This document shows positions 1 to 7,915 of a stretch of DNA of 53,757 nucleotides, piece by piece. Position numbers and translations under genes: made by a program. This DNA is from Nocardia cyriacigeorgica (GTDB lineage: Bacteria > Actinomycetota > Actinomycetes > Mycobacteriales > Mycobacteriaceae), in the NCBI RefSeq assembly GCF_010858045.1, contig NZ_JAAGVC010000036.1, positions 1 to 53,757 of the forward strand, given 5' to 3'. Positions within the stretch are counted from its first letter, which is position 1, and each line of letters starts with the position of its first letter. The notes under the pieces were generated by a model. It was not told the origin of the DNA. It searched no databases and saw only the letters and a program-made list of their open reading frames with translations.

Positions 1-2
1 AC

Positions 3-2723
3 CCCCACCGCATCACCCGCCCCGACGGACTGTCCATCGACATCGCCTACCAATCCCACAACCGGCCCGTCTCCATCACAGGCGTCGACGGCACCGTCAC
101 CCGGCAGGAGTGGGATCCCGACGGCAACCTCGCCGCCATCATCGACCCCGCCGGAAACCGCACCACCTACACCCACCACACCACCGGCGCGGTCGCCACC
201 GTCACCGAACCCACCGGCGCCCTCACCCACATCGAGGTCGACGCCGCAGGTCTTCCGGTCCGAGTCACCGACCCGCACGGCGGCCTCACCACCATCGAGC
301 GCGACCACTTCGGCCGCCCGATCACCGTCACCGACCCACTCGGCTCGGTAGTCCGATACGTGTGGTCCGGCGAGGGCAAACTGATGCGCCGCATCGACCC
401 CGACGGCGTCGGCGAATCCTGGATCTGGGACGGCGAACTCAACCTCACCGCCCACGTCAACCGCGCCAACGGCATCACCCGCTACACGTACGGCGCCTTC
501 GATCTCCTCACCGCCCGCACCGAACCCGACGGCGCCATGACCCACTACCAGTGGGACACCCAGCGTCGCCTCACCGCCGTCGCCAACCCCATCGGCCAGA
601 CCTGGCACTACCGCTACGACCCGGCGGGACGTCTCGTCTCGGAAACCGACTACACGGGTGCCACCACCCACTACACCCACGATGTCGCCGGCCGCGTCGC
701 CACGGTCACCCCCGCCACCGGCGTGACCCGCCATCACACCCACGACGTGCTCGGCCGCCTCACCTCGATCACCGCCGACACCGGCGAATGGATCCACTAC
801 ACCCACGACAGCAGCGGCCGCATCAAAACCGCAGTCTCCGGCGTCAACGACACCCGCATCCACACACTCCAATTCACCCACACGCCCACCGGCCAGCTCG
901 CCTCCCAGCGACTCGACGACCAACCACCCATGCTCTTCACCCACGACGAGCACGGCCGCCGTACCACGCGCACCACCCCAACCGGTGGCGTCACCACCTG
1001 GACCCACGACCCAACCGGTCGCATCACACAGATGACGACCGACGGCCACACCATCAACTTCACCCACGACCCCCTCGGCCGTACCACCGGCTGGCGCATC
1101 GGCAAGATCTCCATCGACCGCGCTTACACCGCCGTCGGTCACACCACCCACCAAGTCGTCACGGCCCTCGCTCCGGGGTCAACGTCGAATCCCGGCGCAG
1201 AAAACTGGAACGCACAATCGCGCGAGTTCGATAATGCGGCGCCAGCAAGCCGAATCCTGCGCCGCGACGACTACACCTGGCGCCCCGACGGCCACCTCAC
1301 AACCCACACCACCACCACCGACACCGCTCACGAGCACCGCCGATACACCCTCGACCCCATCGGCCGAGTCACCAGAATCACCCGAAACGGCACGCCCACC
1401 GAGCAATACACCTACGACCACCTCAGCAATATCACCTCCGGAGGAGTAGTCACCCCCGACCTAACCATCCCGGGGGCGGCCGGCCATCCCGCCGTTCACA
1501 ACTACCACGACGCGGGCCAGGAGTTGCCCACCCAATCGGACCAACGTCCGAATCCCACTGCGCCCCAACAAATCTCCCCCACCTACTCCCGTCGGGAGTA
1601 CAACAACAACCTCCTTATCCGAGACGGCCGCCACCAATACCACTACGATCCGGTCGGTCGCCTCATCCGCAAGACGACCACCCGGCTTTCACGGAAGCCG
1701 GACGTCTGGCACTACCGGTACAATGCGTTCGATCAGCTCACGGATGTGTACACACCGGATGGAGAGTGGTGGCAGTACACCTACGACGCCTTCGGTCGCC
1801 GGACCAGCAAGCGACACCTGGCAGCAGATCAACGAATCCGAGAACGGACCGACTATGTCTGGGACTCGGCCCATCTGATTGAGCAATCAGTCGGCGTAAA
1901 CCAGGCTATTGAGACAACAACTCGCTGGGAGTATCAACCCAGAACATATGTCCCGCTGACACAGACCATCGCGCAACCTTATACAGACGCCAGCACCTCC
2001 ACGATGGTCACCGACTTGGTGGGAACACCCATCTGCTTGATCGATCCGGTCATCGGCCATGTGGAATCACAGGCTGAAACGGACTTACTCGGACGCACCA
2101 CCTGGTCGGGCAGCGTTGATACGCCACTCAGACGGCCGGGCCAGATTCACGACGCCGAGTCCGGGCTCCACTACAACCTTGCCCGCACATACGATCCTCA
2201 AACCGGCAGATACTTGTCGCGGGATCCGCTCGGGCTGCGCCCCGCGGCGAACCCTCATACATACCCGCCGAACCCGCTGACATGGTCAGATCCTCTCGGA
2301 CTTGTGCCAGAGGAATGTATGGTCACGGTATACCGCGGGACAAATAGCGGCGCGGAGCAGAACGTCCAGGACATGACAGGCTATATGATGAGTGATGCCG
2401 CACGCACAGAGTTTATGGGCACGGGATCGTTGGAATCTGCGATGAAGGCATCGCAAGATGCCCACCGCAATGCCCTTGATACGTGGGGATCGCTCGATAA
2501 CTATGTGCAGGCTCACGGAGAGTTCGGTACGGAACTTTCTCGCGAATTCGGTCCACGAAGCATGATGTCATTCACAACAGATATAAGCGTCGCCAGACAG
2601 TTCGGCGATGCCGTATACATGGCCCAAGTGCCGCGGAGCATGCTGACGCCCCAAACCATTCCAGGCGCGGGGGAGGCGGAGGTGTTGATAGCTCATATGG
2701 TGAGAGTGACGAGAGTAGAATGA
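3..2723 (+). CDS. RHS/YD-repeat polymorphic toxin with ADP-ribosyltransferase-like tip (5' truncated by window)
   Basis: The reading frame is open from the first bases, so the N-terminus lies outside the window; 906 residues are visible. Most of it is YD repeats (for example YRYDPAGRLVSETDY and YTYDAFGRRTSKRH), which in RHS proteins form a shell around the C-terminal toxin. The conserved core end RTYDPQTGRYLSRDPLG lies near 2180-2240, with a second DPLGL at about 2290-2305. The variable tip of about 140 residues follows. It has VYRGT near its start, MMSFTTDISVARQFG in the middle and GEAEVLI near the end. This R / S-F-T-T / E-x-E order is that of arginine-type mono-ADP-ribosyltransferases, so a contact-dependent or secreted ART toxin is inferred. 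The tip is visibly less GC-rich than the repeats, as expected of exchangeable tips. The next gene overlaps by ATGA. RHS assignment is certain; the ART assignment is probable. Confidence 0.93.
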   Translation, partial: PHRITRPDGLSIDIAYQSHNRPVSITGVDGTVTRQEWDPDGNLAAIIDPAGNRTTYTHHTTGAVATVTEPTGALTHIEVDAAGLPVRVTDPHGGLTTIERDHFGRPITVTDPLGSVVRYVWSGEGKLMRRIDPDGVGESWIWDGELNLTAHVNRANGITRYTYGAFDLLTARTEPDGAMTHYQWDTQRRLTAVANPIGQTWHYRYDPAGRLVSETDYTGATTHYTHDVAGRVATVTPATGVTRHHTHDVLGRLTSITADTGEWIHYTHDSSGRIKTAVSGVNDTRIHTLQFTHTPTGQLASQRLDDQPPMLFTHDEHGRRTTRTTPTGGVTTWTHDPTGRITQMTTDGHTINFTHDPLGRTTGWRIGKISIDRAYTAVGHTTHQVVTALAPGSTSNPGAENWNAQSREFDNAAPASRILRRDDYTWRPDGHLTTHTTTTDTAHEHRRYTLDPIGRVTRITRNGTPTEQYTYDHLSNITSGGVVTPDLTIPGAAGHPAVHNYHDAGQELPTQSDQRPNPTAPQQISPTYSRREYNNNLLIRDGRHQYHYDPVGRLIRKTTTRLSRKPDVWHYRYNAFDQLTDVYTPDGEWWQYTYDAFGRRTSKRHLAADQRIRERTDYVWDSAHLIEQSVGVNQAIETTTRWEYQPRTYVPLTQTIAQPYTDASTSTMVTDLVGTPICLIDPVIGHVESQAETDLLGRTTWSGSVDTPLRRPGQIHDAESGLHYNLARTYDPQTGRYLSRDPLGLRPAANPHTYPPNPLTWSDPLGLVPEECMVTVYRGTNSGAEQNVQDMTGYMMSDAARTEFMGTGSLESAMKASQDAHRNALDTWGSLDNYVQAHGEFGTELSREFGPRSMMSFTTDISVARQFGDAVYMAQVPRSMLTPQTIPGAGEAEVLIAHMVRVTRVE

Positions 2724-3205
2724 ACAGTTTTCCTGACTCGAAAGAGATCGCCTTTGGCAGGCACCTTGCGCAATATCATTTCCGGTGGAGTGCCCGCCTT
2801 GGCGCCAACCCTCCGATAAATTCCGCTAAGGCGGGCATTGACCTACAGAGCTATCTCGCACAAAGCAATACGACGCGTAGGTTGGATGTGACGCTTCCCT
2901 GGGGAAGCGTTCTTCCGCTATTCGTCCACTGGAGTGACCGCACCGATTTAGACCTACTGGACGTGAAAATAGCATCTGACAAGCCGTACTTCGGGGACTT
3001 TGACGGTGTAGTAGTAGCGACAGATACTCCGACCGAATGCAAAAACTGCCATCATAGATTCATAGCCCTCACCCTCGAGCACTCGGTCACGCCAGTCGCC
3101 GACATGGTCCCTCGCTACCGGGCGCATGCGTATGTAGAGCATTGCCCGAACTGCGATACGAAATGGCGGTCAGATATTGTCGAGATAATAGCATCTTTGA
3201 GATAG
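2720..3205 (+). CDS. Zinc-ribbon protein, candidate immunity to the RHS toxin
   Basis: A 161-residue protein of no family I recognise. Its ATG overlaps the toxin stop codon (ATGA), so the two are almost certainly translated together, which is the usual arrangement of toxin and cognate immunity genes in RHS loci. The C-terminal half contains two CxxC pairs, CKNC and CPNC, about 35 residues apart, which suggests a bound zinc ion. There is no signal peptide or membrane segment, so a cytoplasmic partner that binds the toxin tip is plausible. Base composition is much lower in GC than the flanking chromosome. The immunity function is inferred from position only. Confidence 0.7.
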   Translation: MNSFPDSKEIAFGRHLAQYHFRWSARLGANPPINSAKAGIDLQSYLAQSNTTRRLDVTLPWGSVLPLFVHWSDRTDLDLLDVKIASDKPYFGDFDGVVVATDTPTECKNCHHRFIALTLEHSVTPVADMVPRYRAHAYVEHCPNCDTKWRSDIVEIIASLR

Positions 3206-3246
3206 ACCGGATCATGAAGATGATATCTTGAAATGGACAAATTCGG

Positions 3247-3575
3247 ATGACGCCCCAAGTATTCGTGTCAAACCTACGGCGCAGGCCATCCATGATGTGC
3301 GTCGCCGGAACATACGACACTTACGCAGCATTCCTTCGCGGAGATCAATTTGCACCGGAAGCTCGCCGGCTCGACGGATCCAAGGACTGGCTCGTCGAAA
3401 GTTAGGGCACGGCGATAACCTGGGCTGGCAGAGCTTGGTGATATGGCTGACCCTCGATGAGAGTAAACGACAGATGTACGGGTCGCGCGCCCCGGAGGAC
3501 GAGCAGCTCCTGGTTCAAAACCTCTTCGATCTGTTTACCGATTATCTCAATGTTGTACGAATATTCTGGGGTTGA
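3247..3575 (+). pseudogene. Frameshifted small immunity-like gene
   Basis: Two frames together make one protein. Frame 1 starts at ATG 3247 (MTPQVFVSNLRRRPSMM...) and runs to KDWLVES followed by TAG at 3403-3405. The neighbouring frame continues without a break as LGHGDNLGWQSLVIWLTLD to the stop at 3573-3575. Reading one extra base at about 3402 joins them as WLVES-LGHGDNLGW. I recall small actinobacterial hypothetical proteins with an N-terminal MTPxxFVxxxRRRPxM, a central WL and a later NLxWxxL, which match this joined product. The gene therefore appears inactivated by a 1-base deletion, or less likely uses a -1 frameshift; a sequencing error cannot be excluded. It lies in the cassette array behind the RHS toxin. 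An open frame from 3228 covers the second half but gives a nonsense N-terminus. Confidence 0.6.
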
Positions 3576-3580
3576 ATAAT

Positions 3581-3889
3581 ATGAGACTGGAAGTCAGCAA
3601 TCGGCTGACAATGCTCAAAGGTTTTGTCACAGCCCGATGCGAACCCGAGATCGAATCCCGTTACGCATGGGTTTGGGTATACCCACTCAAAGACGGCCGG
3701 TTCGACGTTTCAACAGTCGAAATTGACAAGAAATTCGTAGACAACGATGACGATGTCGGCGAAGATGATATCTCTCGACGGGATCTCGGTATCGTTCATA
3801 CCATCGAGGAAGTCGACAAACTGATCGAGCAGCTCGGCGTGGACCCAAACGACCTCGATGCGCCCTGGCATAATGGCTTCCCCCTCTGA
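3581..3889 (+). CDS. Small acidic hypothetical protein in RHS cassette array
   Basis: A 102-residue protein starting MRLEVSNRLTMLKGFV and rich in Asp and Glu in its second half (VDNDDDVGEDD). I do not recognise a family. ATG 3581 is preferred; an in-frame TTG at 3572 overlaps the stop of the preceding frameshifted gene. Small, acidic, cytoplasmic proteins of this size are common as immunity proteins against basic toxin tips, and the position downstream of the RHS gene fits that role. There is no signal peptide or transmembrane segment. The function is inferred from context only. Confidence 0.6.
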   Translation: MRLEVSNRLTMLKGFVTARCEPEIESRYAWVWVYPLKDGRFDVSTVEIDKKFVDNDDDVGEDDISRRDLGIVHTIEEVDKLIEQLGVDPNDLDAPWHNGFPL

Positions 3890-3946
3890 GGAATCAATCG
3901 TGGCCGATGAGTAGTCGCCGTACGGTGCCAGGCGAGGAATGCATAA

Positions 3947-4105
3947 GACCAACGGTATTCTTCACCAGAACTGCTGCGACCGAAGACTGTAGCGGGCAAG
4001 CACTTTCGAGTGCATCGCACCCGTGATCTATACCGGGCCAAAGATATCAGCAGATTGGCAACAAACATCGTTACTACTTCCCAGGGTAGCAAATGCCGAG
4101 CATGA
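3947..4105 (+). other. Possible remnant of a displaced toxin tip (3890-4136 otherwise without a gene)
   Basis: The gap between two small genes contains a 52-codon open stretch bounded by stops, with no start codon. It encodes basic sequence such as TVAGKHFRVHRTRDLYRAKD. Short basic fragments between immunity genes are commonly leftovers of toxin tips displaced by recombination. I cannot assign a family and it may be chance. Confidence 0.2.
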
Positions 4106-4136
4106 GTTCGCAGAAAAAGATTACTGCTACAGGATC

Positions 4137-4592
4137 ATGAAATCACTAAAACCCAGGAATAGGGTGGTCCAGTTGAGTGAAGTAACGAACATCGAGGCCG
4201 CAAACGCTATCCTGAGCATCTTAACCCAGCTCGGCCCGGTGGAGTGGGCTCGTATCGACGTCGGCTACGATGACTATAAACGACGAAGGCCGCCGCTGGC
4301 TGTATGGCGATACGAGTCGGAACGAGGCGACACCCCGAATCGGATACTTTCAGCAGTGAGCAGGTATTCCGGAGAGATAGATTGGTCCGTTGATAGACCT
4401 GAACGCAATTGGATAATTCAACCGACCAGGGTGGCCGATCCCGGCAGTGAGTTTTCCAATATCCCACACGGAAGGCTCAGAGCGGCAATTGCCTCGGCCG
4501 ACCCAGTTTTCACTGAAGACGCAATCCAAGACTTCCGCGAGTTATTCAAACTTCTATCGCGATCCTGGTCTGCGGACCAGGATGTCAATTAA
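4137..4592 (+). CDS. Hypothetical protein in RHS cassette array
   Basis: A 151-residue protein from ATG 4137 (MKSLKPRNRVVQLSEVTN), with an ACAGGA-like ribosome binding site just upstream. An in-frame GTG at 4023 would add 38 residues of unlikely composition. It shows alternating hydrophobic segments, including AANAILSILTQLGPVEWARI and a Tyr/Arg-rich stretch YDDYKRRRPPLAVWRYE, but no motif that I recognise. It is likely cytoplasmic. It lies in the same orientation as its neighbours in the low-GC array behind the RHS toxin, which makes an orphan immunity role plausible but unproven. Confidence 0.6.
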   Translation: MKSLKPRNRVVQLSEVTNIEAANAILSILTQLGPVEWARIDVGYDDYKRRRPPLAVWRYESERGDTPNRILSAVSRYSGEIDWSVDRPERNWIIQPTRVADPGSEFSNIPHGRLRAAIASADPVFTEDAIQDFRELFKLLSRSWSADQDVN

Positions 4593-4996
4593 ATCCCGGA
4601 CCAGTATCCGCTGGTTGCGCCGACGCGGCGGAGGCGGAAGCCATCACCACACCGGCCCGGCCCGAAGCATCTCCCTTTCGATTTCAGGTGTACACCTGCG
4701 GCCGAACCGGTTTCGGCTGCGGCGGTACACCCCGCCGACGCGACATCCACTGCCGGTTGCGTGCCCGCGGTGAGGGCGGCTGCGGCCTTGTCGATCCCAC
4801 TGGAATCGAAGGAGCCCTGGAGCCTGCCGAACGGGCCGTGGCCGAGTGGGTTGTGCGGATCCACCTGCACCAATTGGCCGTTGAGTCGCACTCTTCCTCT
4901 GAGGGTCGATACACTACCATTATTTTCAGCAGCAGAGACGAGCAGAGCGAACATCGCATGGCCGATAGGCCATCCCGCCTTCTCGACGGTTTCTTC
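4593..4996 (+). other. Region without a confident gene
   Basis: About 400 bases where GC rises again. Several frames are open on both strands and none has a convincing start or composition. In one forward frame the sequence is Ala/Pro rich and runs toward the next small gene; it may be a recombined fragment of an RHS-type gene. I see no reliable feature. Confidence 0.4.
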
Positions 4997-5347
4997 ATGG
5001 ACAAAGAACAACCAAGATACTCGGAGTACAGCATCCGGAAGACAGCATGGGGGAGCTATGACGCTTTCGAAAACGGTCAGTGGTTGACAGTTTGGCAGTT
5101 GGAATTTTCTTCCGCACAACCTGACCGCACTGCCGACGTTATCGACGACTCGGATGTGGGTTTCCACGCCATTCTCCAAACTCGCGGCGATACTCGCGGT
5201 GAACTTCGGGTCACTACGCGCGAGCACGCCACGTCGGCTATCAACTATCCCATGACATACAAGTGCTTTCGTATCGTGAACGACAGCATCGCCGAGATAT
5301 GCAAGATCCAAGGCCTGCCGCGGGACTGGTATGCACCCTTCAGGTAA
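4997..5347 (+). CDS. Hypothetical protein, last gene of RHS cassette array
   Basis: A 116-residue protein from ATG 4997 (MDKEQPRYSEYSIRKTAWG). An in-frame ATG at 4958 would add 13 residues, and the frame stays open further upstream to 4688 but with improbable composition. The body contains NGQWLTVWQLEFSS and ends LPRDWYAPFR. I recognise no family, signal peptide or membrane segment. Codon composition is poorer in GC than the chromosome, like the other small genes here. An orphan immunity gene is the best contextual guess. Confidence 0.55.
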   Translation: MDKEQPRYSEYSIRKTAWGSYDAFENGQWLTVWQLEFSSAQPDRTADVIDDSDVGFHAILQTRGDTRGELRVTTREHATSAINYPMTYKCFRIVNDSIAEICKIQGLPRDWYAPFR

Positions 5348-5518
5348 ATCCGCATCGAGCTGTACCGCACCCTCGGAAGGATCGGGACAACTTAAGGATG
5401 ATCGCGATTTGAACAGAAATATCATCAAACAATTTCGAACACTGTGCGGCATCAAACCCGGAGACTCAATCCGCCGCTCCCCCGCAGCAGTCGCCGCCCG
5501 ACCACTCCGCACACCCCA

Positions 5519-6103
5519 CTAAAGAACCCCTGCGAGCACCGCTGCTACCAGTTTCTCGATCGCCTGGGTGGTGGGCGGGGAATCCCGGTCGGCGTGTAGG
5601 AGGTTTCCACCGCCGACCAGGGAGAGGGTGAGGGAATCGATGTCGGCGTCGGGGGTGATGCGGCCGAGCGTGCGTTCGGCGGTGAGGTAGGCGGCGACGG
5701 CGTCGGTGGCGTGGCCGAGGATGGCGATGCCGCCTCCGGGGCGGGCTCGGCGGAGGCGGGCGCGGAGCTCGTCGCGGAAGGTGATGAGCGGGATGATCGC
5801 CACCGGGACCGGGCCGAAGAGGACCGTGAGTGCGGATGCGAGGTTGCCGGTTACCGTGCCGGTGCCGGCGGAGGCCCGGAGCGAATCTGCTTGCGCCTCC
5901 AGTTGTGCGGCGCGGTCGAGGACGAGATCGGTGAGGAAGGCGTCGAAATCGGCGAAGTGGCGGTGCAGCACGCCCTTGGCGCATCCGGCCTCATCGGTGA
6001 CGGCCCGGCTGGTGAGTCCGTTCGGCCCGTCGCGCAGCAGGATGCGTTCGGCCGCGTCGAACAGTTGCTGCCGCGCGTCACGCAGATGTACTCCAGTGGG
6101 CAC
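5519..6103 (-). CDS. TetR-family transcriptional regulator
   Basis: A 194-residue regulator with an N-terminal TetR helix-turn-helix: RQQLFDAAERILLRDG, then LTSRAVTDEAGCAKGVLHRHF as the recognition region, at residues of about 8-50. The C-terminal ligand domain is Ala/Leu rich and unassigned. The GTG at 6103 is chosen because GAGGAG lies 6 bases upstream; an in-frame start at 6163 would add 20 residues and sit inside an operator. It diverges from the methyltransferase at 6164, and two tandem palindromes lie between them, so it probably represses both itself and that gene. The inducer cannot be read from sequence. Confidence 0.9.
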   Translation of the reverse strand: MPTGVHLRDARQQLFDAAERILLRDGPNGLTSRAVTDEAGCAKGVLHRHFADFDAFLTDLVLDRAAQLEAQADSLRASAGTGTVTGNLASALTVLFGPVPVAIIPLITFRDELRARLRRARPGGGIAILGHATDAVAAYLTAERTLGRITPDADIDSLTLSLVGGGNLLHADRDSPPTTQAIEKLVAAVLAGVL

Positions 6104-6135
6104 TCGAGACTCCTCACGAACGAACACGTTGCCAG

Positions 6136-6151
6136 GTGGGCAACCGCCCAC
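6136..6151. promoter_or_regulatory. Palindromic operator 1 (GTGGGC-N4-GCCCAC)
   Basis: Perfect inverted repeat GTGGGC-AACC-GCCCAC in the intergenic region between the divergent TetR and methyltransferase genes. It shares both half-sites and the 4-base spacer with the repeat at 6156-6171, with centres 20 bases apart. A site of the adjacent TetR regulator is inferred. Confidence 0.6.
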
Positions 6152-6155
6152 TAGT

Positions 6156-6171
6156 GTGGGCACATGCCCAC
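6156..6171. promoter_or_regulatory. Palindromic operator 2 (GTGGGC-N4-GCCCAC) over the methyltransferase start
   Basis: Second copy of the inverted repeat, GTGGGC-ACAT-GCCCAC. The ATG at 6164 lies inside it. If that start is used the mRNA would have almost no leader, and repressor binding here would directly block transcription. A related partial half-site overlaps the GTG of the TetR gene near 6100. Confidence 0.6.
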
Positions 6172-6985
6172 TCTACCTCGGGAAGAACCCGAATCAGCAG
6201 CACCGCAGCCGCATCAGGCTCGGGCGATGGCGGAATCATTCGGTGTGGACGCGCCGGGCTACGACCGGGCACGGCCCCGGTACCCCGATGCCCTGGTGAA
6301 CCGGATCATCGCGGGCAGCCCCGGGAGCGCGGTGCTCGATGTCGGCTGCGGCACCGGCATCGCGGGACGGCAGTTCCAGGCCGCGGGCTGCACTGTGCTC
6401 GGTGTCGAACCGGATGCACGGATGGCCGAGTTCGCGCGTGCCACTGGGCTGCCGGTGGAGGTCGCCACCTTCGAGGCCTGGGCGCCGGATGGGCGCAGCT
6501 TCGATGCTGTCATCGCGGCACAGTCCTGGCATTGGGTGGATCCCGCTGTCGGCGCGAAGAAGGCGGCACAGGTGCTGCGGCCACGTGGGCGACTCGCCAT
6601 CTTCGGGCATGTCTTCGAACCGCCACCCGAGGTCGCCGAACCGTTCGCTGCCGCCTACCGTCGCGCCGTGCCGGACTCCCCGTTCGCCGACCAGCCGGCC
6701 CGGCGGTCAGTGGAGATGTATGAGGCGATGTATGCGAAATTCGCCGAAGCACTGCGTTCCACCGGCGCCTTCACCGAGCCCGAACACTGGCGGTACGACT
6801 GGGAGCAGCCGTACACCCGCGCGGAATGGCTGGCGCTACTTCCCACCACCGGCGGCTTCACCCGGCTCGACCCTGGTCAGCGGGCCACGATTTCGACGGC
6901 CGTCGGCGCGGCGATCGATGCACTGGGCGGCGGGTTCATGATGCAGTACAGCACACTGGCGGTGTCCGCGGTCCGTACCGTTTGA
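6164..6985 (+). CDS. Class I SAM-dependent methyltransferase
   Basis: A 273-residue protein of the Methyltransf_11/UbiE-like type. Motif I is VLDVGCGTGIAG at about residue 57, followed by an acidic residue in VLGVEPDARM that should bind the SAM ribose, and motif IV FDAVIAAQSWHWVD. The substrate is unknown. ATG 6164 lies within an operator repeat; ATG 6227 (MAESFGVDAPGYDRARP) is a good alternative because relatives usually start near this block. Its divergence from a TetR gene suggests that it is induced by a small molecule, perhaps to methylate or detoxify it. Confidence 0.88.
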   Translation: MPTLPREEPESAAPQPHQARAMAESFGVDAPGYDRARPRYPDALVNRIIAGSPGSAVLDVGCGTGIAGRQFQAAGCTVLGVEPDARMAEFARATGLPVEVATFEAWAPDGRSFDAVIAAQSWHWVDPAVGAKKAAQVLRPRGRLAIFGHVFEPPPEVAEPFAAAYRRAVPDSPFADQPARRSVEMYEAMYAKFAEALRSTGAFTEPEHWRYDWEQPYTRAEWLALLPTTGGFTRLDPGQRATISTAVGAAIDALGGGFMMQYSTLAVSAVRTV

Positions 6986-7136
6986 TCAGGGGGCCGAGCA
7001 CACCTACTCGGCGGCGGCACACGAGTGCGTTATCGCGAAACCCGATCACCCGGCCGGCACAATCCAGCCTGCCGGCCACCTGACATGGCCGTCGCAAAGT
7101 ACAGCCGCAGCAGCGGCGACCCACCGACCACATCTC

Positions 7137-7802
7137 CTACCCCTCCGCACTCCCCCGCGCACTGAGCCGGCGAATCGGCCCGATCAACGACCGATACACC
7201 GGCCGCACTACCCGACCCGGCAGATGCCGGTGGCGTTCCTCCTCCCACACTCGTGCCCTCGGGTGTGAGGCGAGGGGGGACCATCGGTCGGTCACCGGGG
7301 GCGTGGAGGTGTGTAATTCGATGCGGCAGAGGTGTTTTGTGTTGATGAAGCCGTATTGGCTGGGGCTGACGAGACGGACGGGGGCGCCGTGGTCGCTGTT
7401 GAGCGGTTGGCCGTCGAGGCGGTCGGCGATGAGGACGTCGTCGGCCAGGGCGTCGGCGAGTTCCACGGTCGATTGGAAGCCGTCTAGACCTTCGAAGATG
7501 AGGTGGCTGATCGAGGTGCCCGGTTCTAGTCGCGGCTCGATCTGGGAGCGGTAGAAGGTGTCGAACGGCACCCCTTCCCACAGCAGGCCGGTGGCCGACC
7601 AGCCGGCGACGCAATGGAAGTCGGAGCGCTGCTCGCGGCGCGGCATCGTCGCGAGATCGGCCACCGACACAGTGAAGGGCTCGGCTACCGCGCCACCGAT
7701 CTCGATGGCCGGATCGACGGGCACCGCCGGCGGCGGGTGGTGGAGATGGGTACCGAAGCGTGGGAACCCGTCGACAGCACGTTGACCAGGGGGAAGTGTC
7801 AT
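7137..7802 (-). CDS. Molybdopterin-dependent oxidoreductase (sulfite-oxidase/YedY-like domain)
   Basis: A 221-residue protein matching the oxidoreductase molybdopterin-binding domain. DFHCVAGWSATGLLWEGVPF contains the Cys expected to ligate molybdenum. GAPVRLVSPSQYGFINTKHL is the conserved cofactor-binding stretch near residue 150. There is no signal peptide or heme domain, so it is probably a small cytoplasmic member of unknown substrate. ATG 7802 begins MTLPPGQRAVDGFPRFG; the frame is open further upstream but with nonsense composition. It converges with the methyltransferase, and a 16-bp inverted repeat lies 14 bases before its start. Confidence 0.88.
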   Translation of the reverse strand: MTLPPGQRAVDGFPRFGTHLHHPPPAVPVDPAIEIGGAVAEPFTVSVADLATMPRREQRSDFHCVAGWSATGLLWEGVPFDTFYRSQIEPRLEPGTSISHLIFEGLDGFQSTVELADALADDVLIADRLDGQPLNSDHGAPVRLVSPSQYGFINTKHLCRIELHTSTPPVTDRWSPLASHPRARVWEEERHRHLPGRVVRPVYRSLIGPIRRLSARGSAEG

Positions 7803-7816
7803 GGCGAGCCTCCATC

Positions 7817-7832
7817 TATACGGCACCGTATA
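7817..7832. promoter_or_regulatory. Perfect inverted repeat upstream of the molybdopterin enzyme
   Basis: TATACGG-CA-CCGTATA, a perfect 7-base inverted repeat with a 2-base spacer just upstream of the start at 7802. Its form suits a dimeric TetR- or GntR-type repressor. No regulator gene lies beside it, so the protein that binds is unknown. Confidence 0.5.
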
Positions 7833-7915
7833 TGACTGGAAGACTACTCCGCGCCCGCAGCTGCGTCGAGTGTCGGCTACGGCACACCTGCCCGGTCTCG
7901 AGCAGGCGCCCGCAT

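Noticed and set aside
1..2300. YD repeats as a CRISPR or satellite array
   Set aside because: The periodicity is protein-level RHS repetition with divergent DNA, not identical repeats with unique spacers.
5331..5522. A 63-codon frame after the last cassette gene
   Set aside because: It overlaps the preceding gene, has no ribosome binding site and ends in Arg/Pro-rich shadow sequence of the TetR region.
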